In this document: positions 32,480-43,018 of the stretch, in pieces
Position numbering within the stretch: position 1 is the stretch's first letter
Layout: each line of letters begins with the position of its first letter
NCBI GenBank assembly: GCA_019828545.1
Contig: JACVRA010000023.1
Span: 1 to 64,000 of the forward strand
Length of the DNA stretch: 64,000 nt
Direction: 5' to 3'
From: Paracamarosporium sp. OC-R06-R3
Lineage: Eukaryota; Ascomycota; Dothideomycetes; Pleosporales; Didymosphaeriaceae
The notes under the pieces: generated by a model
Databases searched by the model: none
What the model was told of the DNA's origin: nothing
Seen by the model: only the letters and a program-made list of their open reading frames with translations
Program-made: the position numbers and the translations under genes

Positions 32480-35277
32480 GAAGTTTCAAGCTAGCGAAAA
32501 GCGATTCGAGGGTTAAGTTTAGTCTGTGTAGTTATGTATAAGAGAGTTCACGAGGTGGAATTATTTCGAACGGAACCAAACTTCAGTAACCAAATGTTGG
32601 ATAATGTCAAAGAGGGTTGCCCGTAAACATGTATGCAAGTCCACGTGTCGATGGGCGAGTGTCCAAGACCCTGGCTGTGAGGCGCAAGTGAGCTTGGCGG
32701 TTGCCTGCTCTTCAGCCTTGCGGTACAGAAGATATGATGTTTTTATATGGTCAAAAGTACTAGAACAGTTGTTGAAGTTCTATCGAAAGCAACTCTTCGA
32801 CTCGAGATTCCTCAGTCAAAGAGCATAGAGTGAAGGCTAAGTAACGATGTAGAACAGGTGATCCGTGCGGACACGTCTCGATACGACCTGATCAGCGTCA
32901 CCGTTGATAAAGCACAGGTGCAGGGGCAGGATGTCACTGGAGATGAAAGCGAGGCTGATCGGTGAACCCAGCGCTTCGCGTTACGCGCCACGCACGTGGG
33001 GGTCGAGTAATGGTGCCTTAGCCAAACTCATCTACCTGAACGAGCCATTCTCTCCTTACGGGAATAAGGCGTGTCTGCATTTAGCTCCCTTTTCGACTAA
33101 AACATACCCGAGGCCGATTGAGAGGCGTTATGGGTGCGACGCTGTTGAGGGAGGTGGGTAGGAAAAGGCCGCAGATTGCAGGCTACAGCATCAACGGCAA
33201 CATTGTAGCATAGACATTCACGTTTGTCTGTTCGGTGAATCATGAGAACGTGATCTTGAGATGAAGCGATGAGAAGGTTTGTTGCGCGGGAAGTGCTTGT
33301 GTGGTTGTTCGCCAAGGAGGGGGTTGCGCGCCTTGGTTTCGCGCAACTACGTGTAATTGGACAGAATGTCTCAGTTCTTGTTATTCCCTTTCCGAGGCTC
33401 AGTCCAACCTGACTCGTTTATCTTTGAAGTTTCGGCCATATTCATATTCTTTTCGACCCAGCATATATTTAAGGGTTTTTCTTAATCAAAGAAGGGGAAA
33501 TCATGTGGTTGGTGCCCACAAAGGTTGAGATGGTAATAAAGGTGGAGTATGAGCGTCCCTCATACTCGGCGGTCCAGAGAAGGCAAGCGAAAGTTAGTCT
33601 TGGAAAACAACTTAACATATAATGCGAAACGTAATTTTCAAACGTTTCATTCAGAAAGCACAGTTATTCAATGTAGGCGCAACTTATGTGGCATGCGTTT
33701 CTTTCTATTAAAAAGACCTACCGGGAAACCAAGCGGTCGATCTTACTACACTTCGTTCCGCCATTTTCATATTAAAATTTTAGGAGCGTTTCACATTTCT
33801 TCACGGTGTTGAATAATTGCTTTGGCACTGGATTATGGGAGGGAATATGCAGCGATACATTGGCCCACTTTCGGGATCAAGAAAGCCAGGTTGAATAGTG
33901 GAAAGCGATTTGAGAGGCATGCATATACAAAGAGTCTGGTAAAAATATCAGGACGCCAGAAACGGGTTGCGTGTGAGTTTTAGGACAAATGAATAGATTG
34001 ATCGAGTCGACGCATACCTTGCAACAAAACAATAAGAAATATTCGCGTCTAATGCCAAGAGCAAACTATCAGAATGTTAGAATTGATACGGATGGCCATG
34101 CATAGAAAAGGCAAGTAAAAGAGCGACTGTTATATTCGAAAGATAGACTACGGCTAGTAAAACTATCCAAACTTGAAAGAAAGTATGAGAGTAACAAGAC
34201 TTGTTCCTGCAATTTGCCAGCGTGATGTGATCAAGCCAAAGATTCATGCCAATTCAGATGCAAAGAGCACCCCGGCATTTCAGCCACCCTTTCAAGACAC
34301 TCTATCTGGTCCATGTATTTAAGGATGTTGTGCATAAGAAGGAACGTTAAAGGATGGACAATACAACAAAAGTTGACCATAGAATATAGAAGAGAAGTCA
34401 AAGAGAATGATTAAAATGACCGAGAAAGATGATTGACGAACAGAGAGGAAAGGGGCGAAAGAAAAAGGATGGCATGTGAACTACAGAACCCAGCTGCCAA
34501 GGAAAGTTTAAAACAGGGTTCGAAGTATTGTTGCATGCGAATATGCAAAGCGTATGATTGTACCCCATGTAGTCGTTCGACATGTAATCTCACAGATTAA
34601 GGCTAGCCGAGAATCATAGGTGTGATTTAAAAGTAGAACATTTTATCCTTTAGACTTTCCACGGTGTGTTCTTGATGTAGTCAAAGTTTTTGATGTCAGC
34701 CTCTTCGATCCATGCGGCCTCTGTATCTTCGGTACTCTTTTGATGTCCTTTTTCGGCATGCTTCTCTCCTGGTGATTCCGGGCCTGGCTTTTCTTCGATG
34801 CCCTCTGCATGTTCTTAGTTTTCAAAACGCCGCGTGCAAGTGTAAATGTTCATCCGCTTTGTTAGTAGGCAGTCGGATCCTCTAGCAAGTAAATTCCCCA
34901 AAATGCACGAGCGAAGACCGAAAGTCTGTAGTAGGTGCACATGCTTGTTTTAGCACTCAAATAGCACATAGACACGCGTAAAGATTATAATTAGACCACC
35001 TTGAAAAAACCTTTCTGATACGTTGCAAAACCGGACCTGACGATACAGAACGAATATGAGTGAAGCATAGCCATTATGGTAATACGGATACGTTTTATAC
35101 GAGACGATAATGCATCTGTAAGTGGAATCGAAAAGGTATTTCATTTCTTCTGACAGCTTTGTTCAGCAAGTAAACAAGTTTCGCAGATCGATTCTCATAA
35201 CAATGCCGACGGACCTAGTCTTGGAGAAATGTGCAGAAGATCGCTCAAGTTTTTCATGCAGCTCATACAACGAGCCT
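32480..35277. other. AT-richer gap with one exon-like remnant
   Basis: About 2.8 kb without a complete gene. Only the minus-strand stretch at 34650-34815 (listed separately) looks coding. Short frames elsewhere have no domain. The composition and lack of genes fit decayed repeats, but I see no terminal repeats. Confidence 0.4.
34650..34815 (-). pseudogene. Exon-like 3' end of an unknown gene
   Basis: A minus-strand frame, entered from an acceptor-like CATGCAG, reads EGIEEKPGPESPGEKHAEK, then AAWIEEADIKNFDYIKNT and ends PWKV-stop at 34650-34652. The even, acidic/amphipathic composition looks like a real C-terminus, but no partner exon or start is visible upstream toward 35270. Confidence 0.35.
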
Positions 35278-37494
35278 TCACTGTAAGATAGCCACAATAG
35301 GTGCCCAATCCAATTCCCCCAGAAGCGAAATCTTCGCACTGAAAACGTTCAGTCTTTCAAATACCCCTTCACTCACGTTCTGCACCACTAAACACTTGAT
35401 AGTCGGATCATCTTCATCTGTCTGGTCTGGAAACTGCGTATCACGACCCTTGAAGAAATTCCCTACCGCGATAATCTGTAACTGCAAACCAGCTTCGATC
35501 CTATCTTTCCAATCGCTTGAGAAGCCAATACCACCAAGAGACTGGTTAGACGTGAAATCTGCGGAAGGGTAAACTCGGTTTTGATTGCTGTACTGATTGA
35601 GAGGCTGTGAGCTGATGAAAATAGCAGCGATTATAGTCTTGATGATGAGGCAGTTGGACGGCATTGGCAGTTCCTTCACAACGCCGAAGTATCTTGCGAG
35701 GTTGTTGTTCATCCACTCATCGTCTGCGTCGAAGGCTCCGCTCGAGACCAATTGCAACTTTTCCCATCCACTCACATCTGGTGCAGAAATCTCCCAAGGC
35801 TCGAGCTCACCGCTTGCTGAAGTCTTTGTGCCCCATATCGCGACACGACGCCAGTTCTTTGCAGAGTTTGTCTGGTAACTTAAATTGAACGTTTCGGATG
35901 GCGGTAGGTCCCACATCCAACCCGTCCAGGACCAGGAGGGAAATCCTGGCCTACGCTGAGTGAGGCCATGATAAGGAGTCCTCGAGAGTGCCGAGGAATT
36001 TGGTGCCACCATCCAGTTTAAAGTCTCGCAGAAGTAATCGACCGGAAGCCCATGATGAAATGCACCGAGCAGCCGATGTGAAGCCGAAAGCGCACCGTCA
36101 AATGCGAACAGCATATCCGAAGGTACCGTGAGACGTCGCTGCAGGAAGTTCTTAAGCCAGTCGGCGTAGAACTGATTGATAAATATTGCTGGGAAAAAGA
36201 TGTCTTCCGCCCAGTTCGAGCGCACTGGCACTTTCAAAGGGTTTAATTTATAGTACCGCGTCCATGTTGGAGGCGAGTCGGAGGAAGGAATTGATGCGTC
36301 GACATACTCAAGTGGATGGTCCTCACACCATGCGAGGGTCCTACAGTGATATATAACCTGCCCAGGAAGAAATATGAGGTGTCGTCTTGAAAGAAGAAAT
36401 TCTTGGAACGTCCATGCTCGGCTAACCCACGTCGATTGCCAAAAGGCTTCCATAGGATCACCCTGAACCGAGACAAAAAACTGGTCGCCGATTTTGCCCA
36501 CTGTCTGCGTCGCACGTGTGTTGCTTGCATGTACGCCTGGCAATCCGGCGTTGGAGTCCAGACCGCACGCTGCGATGACAGTGAGCGCGGACGCCCCATA
36601 GATTATGTCCATCTTCGGGATTTGAGCCAGCTTGTCTGCATTAGTCCAAGCTCCAGTTTCCATCTGTATCTCGTCATCTTGCAGGATGCATAGCGAGTCG
36701 ATCCACAAGTAGCGCTCGTTGATAAGTTGGCAAAGTCGAATTGCTTCTCGAATGGTTTGCGGGATGATTCTACCCTCAGCCTCCAACTCTTCCTTCACAT
36801 GGGAGAACTCTTCGCCTACATCAGTCAATCCTTCCGGAGTAATAGAACCAGGCTGCTCCAAGAATCGTTTGTTGGACTTTTTTAACATGACCTGCTTCAC
36901 CCTGCCCCAAACATAACTCAACGCCACGTAACGAACATTTGGCGGTGCATCGACCAGCCTCCCCTCCTGGACATCGATTACACGAAAGGAGAAATCGAAA
37001 TCCTTCGATGAGTGATCCGGCTTGCACGCTGCATGCTGCGCGTTACACTTAGCCACCCATATCTTCGCCAGCAACGGATTGAACGACTGGAACATCGGTC
37101 GGCCAGCGAATGCATGTACAAGCTCGCCATCTTCAGTCGTTACGACAGGCATGACAGGGGCTAGAATCAACGCTTCTCCGCATGCCTTGAACTCGCATGC
37201 GTGATGATCCAGGTTTTTGTGTGTGGACAACAGAGGAGCAGAGACATCTATTTTCGTATTGACTGGGTCGAAACCAGGAAGCTTGGAGAACTTGCTGTGC
37301 AGTATTTTGCACAATTCGCATTCTCTGTTTGAGACATCCTGGATAACCCAAGGCTTGACTTTCTCGAATGTAGCTAGCCACCACTCACGGTGGGCTTTTC
37401 GTGATTTGCCTGTCGCGCTAACGTCCAGGAGCAGAGGAAGGTAAGGGGTGCATCGCTCACAAAGAATGGCCGACTCGGGTCGTTTCACTGACAT
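35278..37494 (-). CDS. HET-domain protein, intact
   Basis: A heterokaryon-incompatibility (HET) domain protein; members trigger cell death or restriction on recognition of non-self. It is a single uninterrupted frame of 738 residues from ATG 37494. A Cys-rich N-terminus (LCERCTPYLP, CELCKILH) leads to the HET core: ALSYVWG at 191-197, LWIDSLCILQDD at 263-274, and SRAWTFQEFLLSRR at about 358-371. A later PSWSWTGWMW block matches the position where the other HET gene in this window is broken. The C-terminal ~200 residues have no domain I know. It is divergent from the bisphosphatase gene, about 500 bp start to start. No STAND partner (NACHT/NB-ARC) gene is next to it. Confidence 0.9.
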   Translation of the reverse strand: MSVKRPESAILCERCTPYLPLLLDVSATGKSRKAHREWWLATFEKVKPWVIQDVSNRECELCKILHSKFSKLPGFDPVNTKIDVSAPLLSTHKNLDHHACEFKACGEALILAPVMPVVTTEDGELVHAFAGRPMFQSFNPLLAKIWVAKCNAQHAACKPDHSSKDFDFSFRVIDVQEGRLVDAPPNVRYVALSYVWGRVKQVMLKKSNKRFLEQPGSITPEGLTDVGEEFSHVKEELEAEGRIIPQTIREAIRLCQLINERYLWIDSLCILQDDEIQMETGAWTNADKLAQIPKMDIIYGASALTVIAACGLDSNAGLPGVHASNTRATQTVGKIGDQFFVSVQGDPMEAFWQSTWVSRAWTFQEFLLSRRHLIFLPGQVIYHCRTLAWCEDHPLEYVDASIPSSDSPPTWTRYYKLNPLKVPVRSNWAEDIFFPAIFINQFYADWLKNFLQRRLTVPSDMLFAFDGALSASHRLLGAFHHGLPVDYFCETLNWMVAPNSSALSRTPYHGLTQRRPGFPSWSWTGWMWDLPPSETFNLSYQTNSAKNWRRVAIWGTKTSASGELEPWEISAPDVSGWEKLQLVSSGAFDADDEWMNNNLARYFGVVKELPMPSNCLIIKTIIAAIFISSQPLNQYSNQNRVYPSADFTSNQSLGGIGFSSDWKDRIEAGLQLQIIAVGNFFKGRDTQFPDQTDEDDPTIKCLVVQNVSEGVFERLNVFSAKISLLGELDWAPIVAILQ

Positions 37495-38000
37495 TGCGAA
37501 TGGTTGGGAATGTGTGATGGCACGCTTGTAAGGCTAGGGGAGGGGTAGCGCTGGTGCTTGCCGCATTGCCGAATACGAAGTGCAAATTTACAACTAGGAA
37601 AAGTCATGCCACAAGTTTTCAGAGCAATGCTTGGATGAGGTGTTACTTCGAAAGGGCTATATATTTGATTACTTAAGATGCTAGCTTGCGTTTAATCCGG
37701 AATCTAGATGTGAGCTCAAGTGCCCGCCATTTGCGCGAATCACAATCTACGTTCCAAAACCTTTCTCAACGCCTACAAATTGTATAATAGAAGCGTTCTA
37801 TATTGAATAAAATCACCTTGAATAATCCCTCTAGTTATTTCAACAATCGACTTCGGTCGCCGTACGCTCACGCAAAAAAAGTGGGTCCCGCCGACCTCGT
37901 CTCGAGCCATAATGAAGACTCAACACCAAATCCAGATGCAAATCCAACAAAACAGGCAACCCCTCCACTCGCCATCCTTCACCTCCACACATACCCTAAA

Positions 38001-39008
38001 ATGTCCACCCCACCGCCCCTCTCATCCTTCTTAACCCAGAAACTCCCCGGAGCAAAACGGACCCACCTCCGCACATCTGTGCTCCCCACCCTCCTCACAT
38101 CCATCGCCCAAGTCGCCCAATGCCTCCGCTCATCCCTGGACATCGAAACAGCAGGTAGCACAAACACATCCGGCGACGCGCAGCTTAATGTAGACCTAGC
38201 CACCAACTCCATCATCCACTCCGCCACCCAAACCTGCCCCTCCATCATCTCGGCCTCCAGCGAAGAAGACGAAGGCGAGAACCCCGTCCAGCATACAGCA
38301 GGCGTGCAACCCCATGCGGAAAACGAAGAGCGCTACGCTGTAGCTTTTGACCCGCTGGACGGGAGTTCCATTATCCCCGCGAACTGGAGCGTCGGGACCA
38401 TCATCGGAATTTGGGACGGCGCGACGGCCCTGCGGCAGACAGCGCGGGAAAAGCAAGTCGCTGCGATCCTCGGCGTGCTGGGTCCGCGGACGACGGCCAT
38501 CGTCGCGGTACGTCTTCCTGAGAGCGAGGCATCGTTGTGCTTTGAAGTCGGGATCCCGGACGATTCTTCCGCGGAGATCAGAGTTTTGCGTGAGGACGTA
38601 GTGTTCAAGAGTGTGGAGGAGGTTAAGACGCGGTACTTTGCGCCTGCGAATTTGCGGGCTGCGGCGCAGGATGCAACGTATAAGAAGTTGGTTGAGTACT
38701 TTATTGAGAAGGAGTACACGTTGAGATATTCTGGTGGGCTGGTGCCTGATGTGTTTCATTCGCTTGTCAAAGGGCATGGTGTGTATGTGTCGCCTGTGAC
38801 GGCGAAAAGCAAGGCGAAGTTGAGGGTGTTGTATGAGGTTGCGCCTATTGCGCTCATTATTGCATGTGCTGGGGGAAGTGCTGTTGATCCGGTGACTGGG
38901 GAAGATATTCTGGACAAGCAAGTTAACGATGTGGATGATAGGTCTGGGTTGGTGTGTGGGACGAAGGAGGAGGTCGACATGGTGTTGAGAACATTGAAGG
39001 GTGAGTGA
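38001..39008 (+). CDS. Fructose/sedoheptulose bisphosphatase-like enzyme
   Basis: A sugar-bisphosphate 1-phosphatase of the FBPase/SBPase fold, releasing phosphate from fructose-1,6- or sedoheptulose-1,7-bisphosphate. It is a single exon of 335 residues; ATG 38001 is the first Met in frame. The metal-site signature FDPLDGSS is at 116-123. The early GDAQLNVDLATN corresponds to the family's GDxQxxxDxxxN block. Later SGGLVPDVFHSLVKGHG and LYEVAPIALIIACAGGSA match the substrate and metal sites. The sequence looks closer to the SBPase-like branch than to the classical gluconeogenic FBPase, which in fungi is normally a separate gene. Roles in the riboneogenic or pentose-phosphate route are possible. 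It is convergent with the methyltransferase gene. Confidence 0.85.
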   Translation: MSTPPPLSSFLTQKLPGAKRTHLRTSVLPTLLTSIAQVAQCLRSSLDIETAGSTNTSGDAQLNVDLATNSIIHSATQTCPSIISASSEEDEGENPVQHTAGVQPHAENEERYAVAFDPLDGSSIIPANWSVGTIIGIWDGATALRQTAREKQVAAILGVLGPRTTAIVAVRLPESEASLCFEVGIPDDSSAEIRVLREDVVFKSVEEVKTRYFAPANLRAAAQDATYKKLVEYFIEKEYTLRYSGGLVPDVFHSLVKGHGVYVSPVTAKSKAKLRVLYEVAPIALIIACAGGSAVDPVTGEDILDKQVNDVDDRSGLVCGTKEEVDMVLRTLKGE

Positions 39009-39603
39009 GCATGCAGGCGATGAGTGGGAATTACTTTGGGTTGTGGAAAATGGAAGGAACACGATAGACGGGTGACAGTAGATGGATCGCTTCAATGCAA
39101 AACAAAATAAGAATTGTACAGAGCTGGCGATGCTGCACCATGAATACGTAGATAGAGAGCAGTATTATCATGTATTAATTATTTTTCCAATTCTTAATAT
39201 GATAGAATGCAGTGTAAAAAGAACATACGATCATTGCTTGCACGAGAAACACTATACTTAATGCCTTAATACAGCCTAATTCACCTATCCATACAAGCTC
39301 CGTCATCCTCCACTAGACTTACCCATTTCCCAACCCTCATCCAGCCCCGAGACCCACGGCCTCGCAGAACACCTTGCACCTACTGAAAGATACCTAATAT
39401 GAGTGAAACCACAAACAAACGTACAGAACGCCTCGATGCTCCATAGTATATGTCCCATTATACTGCTACTGTTACCGCACTTCGGAGTTTTAGAGTGTTG
39501 AATCTCCAAGCGCAGAGCGCAGACTTTAACGGTCGTGAAAAAGTGTCCAGCGCAAGTTAATGGTTGTTGGAGATGATCGACATAGATAAAAATGATGTTT
39601 TTT

Positions 39604-42381
39604 TCATACTCTCTTCTTCTTCTCGTAGCGACCACGGGAATTTCGGACCCGACCTCGAGGCACCTTGGCGACACCCGCACCAGTCTTGTGAATGCCGCGC
39701 GGTGCAGGCGCGGAACCTCTCTTCTTTCCTTTGAACTTGGATGCAGCCACAGCCTTGCCGTATTCTCCATCAACGTCACTGTCGGGAATTTCTTCCTCTC
39801 CGCTGTCAGACTCCAACTCTGAGTCTGAATTGGCAACCTCGAACGTGCGCTGACCTAGCTTCCCCACCTTGCTTAGCCTGAGCGGTTTGATCATCTTTTG
39901 GTTCTGCATCGCCTTCTTACTCGCACTACGGAGGGAAGCTGGCGTGATATTTGGCGATTCCCCCTCAGACGAGGACTCTGGGGTAGCGCTACGATGCCGG
40001 GGTAGAGAAAACGCTGCTTTGCTCGGCTTCTGCAAACGCATCGCTTTCGTCACTTTGCCCGGCATGTTCTTGACAGGTTTCAAGGTCCCGGTCTTTGTCG
40101 CCGTCTTCGGTAGTGTCACTTTCCGCTTAAGATTGATCACAGTCTTCTTCGATGTGCGAACTGTGGGTCTAGCCGCAGTGGAAGCCTTATGGAGTAACCT
40201 GCCGCGCTTAGAGATAGCAAGAGCCTTATGCCGTTGCATAGCACGGTTCTCACGTGATGCAATTTGCGCTGCGTGGGATGCGGCCTGTCTTTCGGCTCGC
40301 TCGCGAGCTGCCTCACTCTGCGCCAATGCGTTCTTAGACCTTGTTATGGCCTTGGTCATGGCCAGAGTCATGGCGGGAGTGCCCATCATACGCTTTTTCG
40401 GCGAATTAGGAGCGCTCGCAGATCCTCGACCGCCTCCGAAAGCATCTTGTAGTTTGCGCTTTGCTCCAGCCAGGAGAGCCGCAGGCAGTGACCGCTCCTC
40501 GTGATTGGCGGGCTTCTTGGGCTTCGGGCCCAGGACACCACGACATGACTTGGTACCGCAGCGGCACTCCTGGATATTCTTCAATGAAAATGGGCTGTAG
40601 GACATCAGCTTATTGTCTGGCGTTGATCTGTGCGACTTACTCAAAGTTGTAATCGTAGGTCAACTCTTCTCCTGTCATGATGCCACGAGAGCCAGCGAAC
40701 AGTGCCATGCGCGGCTCACCACCGACAGTCCATTTGATCATTTCGCAGTTGGGCTCGCAAGAATGGTTCACGAAGCGCGCAATAGTCCCGCGTGTCGCAT
40801 CAATGATCATCTTGTTGTCGAAGCTCATAAGATAGTAACACTGCGGATCGTTAGAAATGTCACTCCACCTATGGGAGTAACAGACGCACCTTATCTTTCT
40901 TATAGATTTGCTTCATGCGCCTCTCACATTCGTCTTGGGTAATGATCTCGCCCGCATACTCGACGATGATTTGGTGGGGCTCGAAGCACCTCATGGCCCG
41001 AACACCGTAGCCCTTGCCTTCGGTCTCCATGACCTCAACACCGTAATCATAGCCATTGCCTTTCGCACGCTTCTTCAGCTGCGCGAAAGGACGGTTGTTG
41101 CATTGTTCAGGCGTGAGCGGGCAATTAGTCTCATCGCACTCGTATGCCATGATGCGGTTGTGGCATGTCTCCCCGCAGCCATCTTCGGGTTCACAGAAAC
41201 ACTGAGACGCGTCGCCCTGCTTCTCACGCTTCCACAGCGCAGATGCATCGCCGATAAAGCGATCTACAGAATATTAATGAGGATTTTGCAGGTTTCAGGG
41301 GCAAGCAGGACTTACTCTTGTTAAGCTTGACCCAACCATCAACCTTGACCTTCCTTGGAAGAGGATTGTAAACGTCGAAAGGCAATTTGAAAGGCTTGTA
41401 GACGTCGCGCGGGTTGCTTTCCAGCTGGGCCTCTGTTGCGAAAAGGGGCAACGGCAAGACCTTGTTCTCCTTGGTCCGGCGCCCCTTCCCTCGCGCCCGA
41501 TTCCGTTTCTCGGTAAAGCGAGCGTCGAATCCGCGATCCTGTCCAACGTACAGGCCTTGCTTGAGCCACGCTTTGGTTTTCGGCTTGAAGTACTCTGGCT
41601 CTTTTTCTTCCTCTTCTTCCTCTTCCTCTTCCTCTTCGTCTTCAGAGCTGTCTTCTCGAAAGCTGGGACGTTTTGACGCGGCTGACCGCATCGACGACCG
41701 CAACCGTGAATCCGAGGCACTGCGTTTGAGCGCCTTCTGCACCAAATCCTTCCCGCCCGAAATCGTATTCCCGATTGCCTCGCCTGCACCACTCAAGTTG
41801 CCCAAGGCTACTCGTCGCAGATCGCTGCTCAAGCGTGTTGAGGTGCGTCGTTGGGCTGCCTGTGCAGCCTCTGAGGCGAGCTGCTGCTCAACCGGGTCGT
41901 CGATTTCGATGGATTCGGATTTGGTCCTGCGTGCCCCGATGCGCCTTTTTGGAGGAGTGGGATTGGTCTTGATAACCTCTTGGATGTCGCCGTGCACAAC
42001 ACTCTCGTGGTGCTTTTCCAGATACTTTGTAGGTGTGTGGACGGCAGTGCCTGCAAGGATCTGTATGTTGTACGTGACCACTTTATGGCGCGTGTTCCGC
42101 ATCGCGCGCCGTGGCACACTGTCGGAAGCCTTAGGTGCTGACGGCGACGCAACGGGCGATACCGCGATTGCATGCGAAGCAGGCACACTCTCGCGAATCT
42201 CCATGACTTCCATCTTGCTTGTCTCGGACATTATGCTCGCCTCATCGCCGAGACTCGTGGGCGGCGTGGAGGTCGGAGGCGACGCGGTCGAGGTACGAGA
42301 TGCGAGCTCCTTCTCCGCGTGCGCAGTGGCGGTGGAACGGAGAGAGGCAGTCGACGAGGGCGATGTGTTTCGTTCCGCCAT
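39604..42381 (-). CDS. ASH1-type histone H3K36 methyltransferase (AWS-SET-post-SET)
   Basis: A nuclear histone lysine methyltransferase. The exons are 42381-41316, 41263-40890, 40840-40641 and 40594-39604; the three short introns fit in phase, giving 876 residues. The first ~350 residues are disordered, with a Glu run (about 245-260). The AWS zinc cluster (CFCEPEDGCGETCHNRIM, then ECDETNCP) is at about 376-403. The SET domain runs from about 425 to 547 with KGYGVRAMRCFEP, FVNHSCEPNC (about 503-512) and ELTYDYNFD (about 539-547). The post-SET cysteines are CRCGTKSCRG at about 557. The long basic C-terminal tail (about 300 residues) ends RGRYEKKKRV. AWS plus SET plus post-SET, without WW or SRI domains, argues for ASH1 and against SET2. 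In fungi ASH1 enzymes mark poorly transcribed chromatin. Confidence 0.93.
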
Positions 42382-43018
42382 GCTAAGCGCGTGCGACGTG
42401 TGTCGGACGGAAGTGGTGGAGGGTCAGGCGCGTGAAGTGTTGCGCGGAGGAGGCCCTTGGATCGAGCGGCGGATCGCTCCAGGCACGCCCGAACACTTCG
42501 AAAGTATGGCCGCGTCGAGCGAGCAGCGACGCTGTAAGGTGATTGAACCGATTGTCAGAACGATGCACTGCGAATTGGGCGTGTCAGTGCCCTGCAGCCA
42601 TATCTCGTCTGCAGGACGGAAGTGGAGGAGCAGCTTGGGGGTAGATGTGGTAAAGTAAACAACCGCGCTAGCAGTCATCCTGGCCTGACCAATGGTGTGC
42701 TCTATTCCTAATCTGCTTGTACAACCGCCCTCGTATTACGCTCTTAAAATCGCCATGTCACTAATGGGCTACGTGTGGAAACGCTTTGGTGTTCCGATCG
42801 TCATGATTCATCCGGTTGCAGCTATCTACAGTCCAGTGTTTTTCCGCCACTTCCCCTTTCCGGCCGACTCCTTTTACCTATCTGCGGACCTGCAGTTGCA
42901 AACACCAAGAGTTTGCCATGGCTACGTACATGCATGAAATACATTAGGTAAGTGATTATAATTATGTATAGTTTGAAGCTGGTACTGGCTACTGTTGCAG
43001 CCTGTGTACAACAACTAC
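42382..43018. other. Intergenic
   Basis: Lies between the start of the methyltransferase gene and the end of the palmitoyltransferase gene. It probably holds the methyltransferase promoter. No gene, repeat or RNA is seen. Confidence 0.55.

Noticed and set aside
41414..42658. 414-codon open frame on the plus strand
   Set aside because: Antisense to exon 1 of the ASH1-type gene; a serine run simply mirrors the glutamate run of the real protein.
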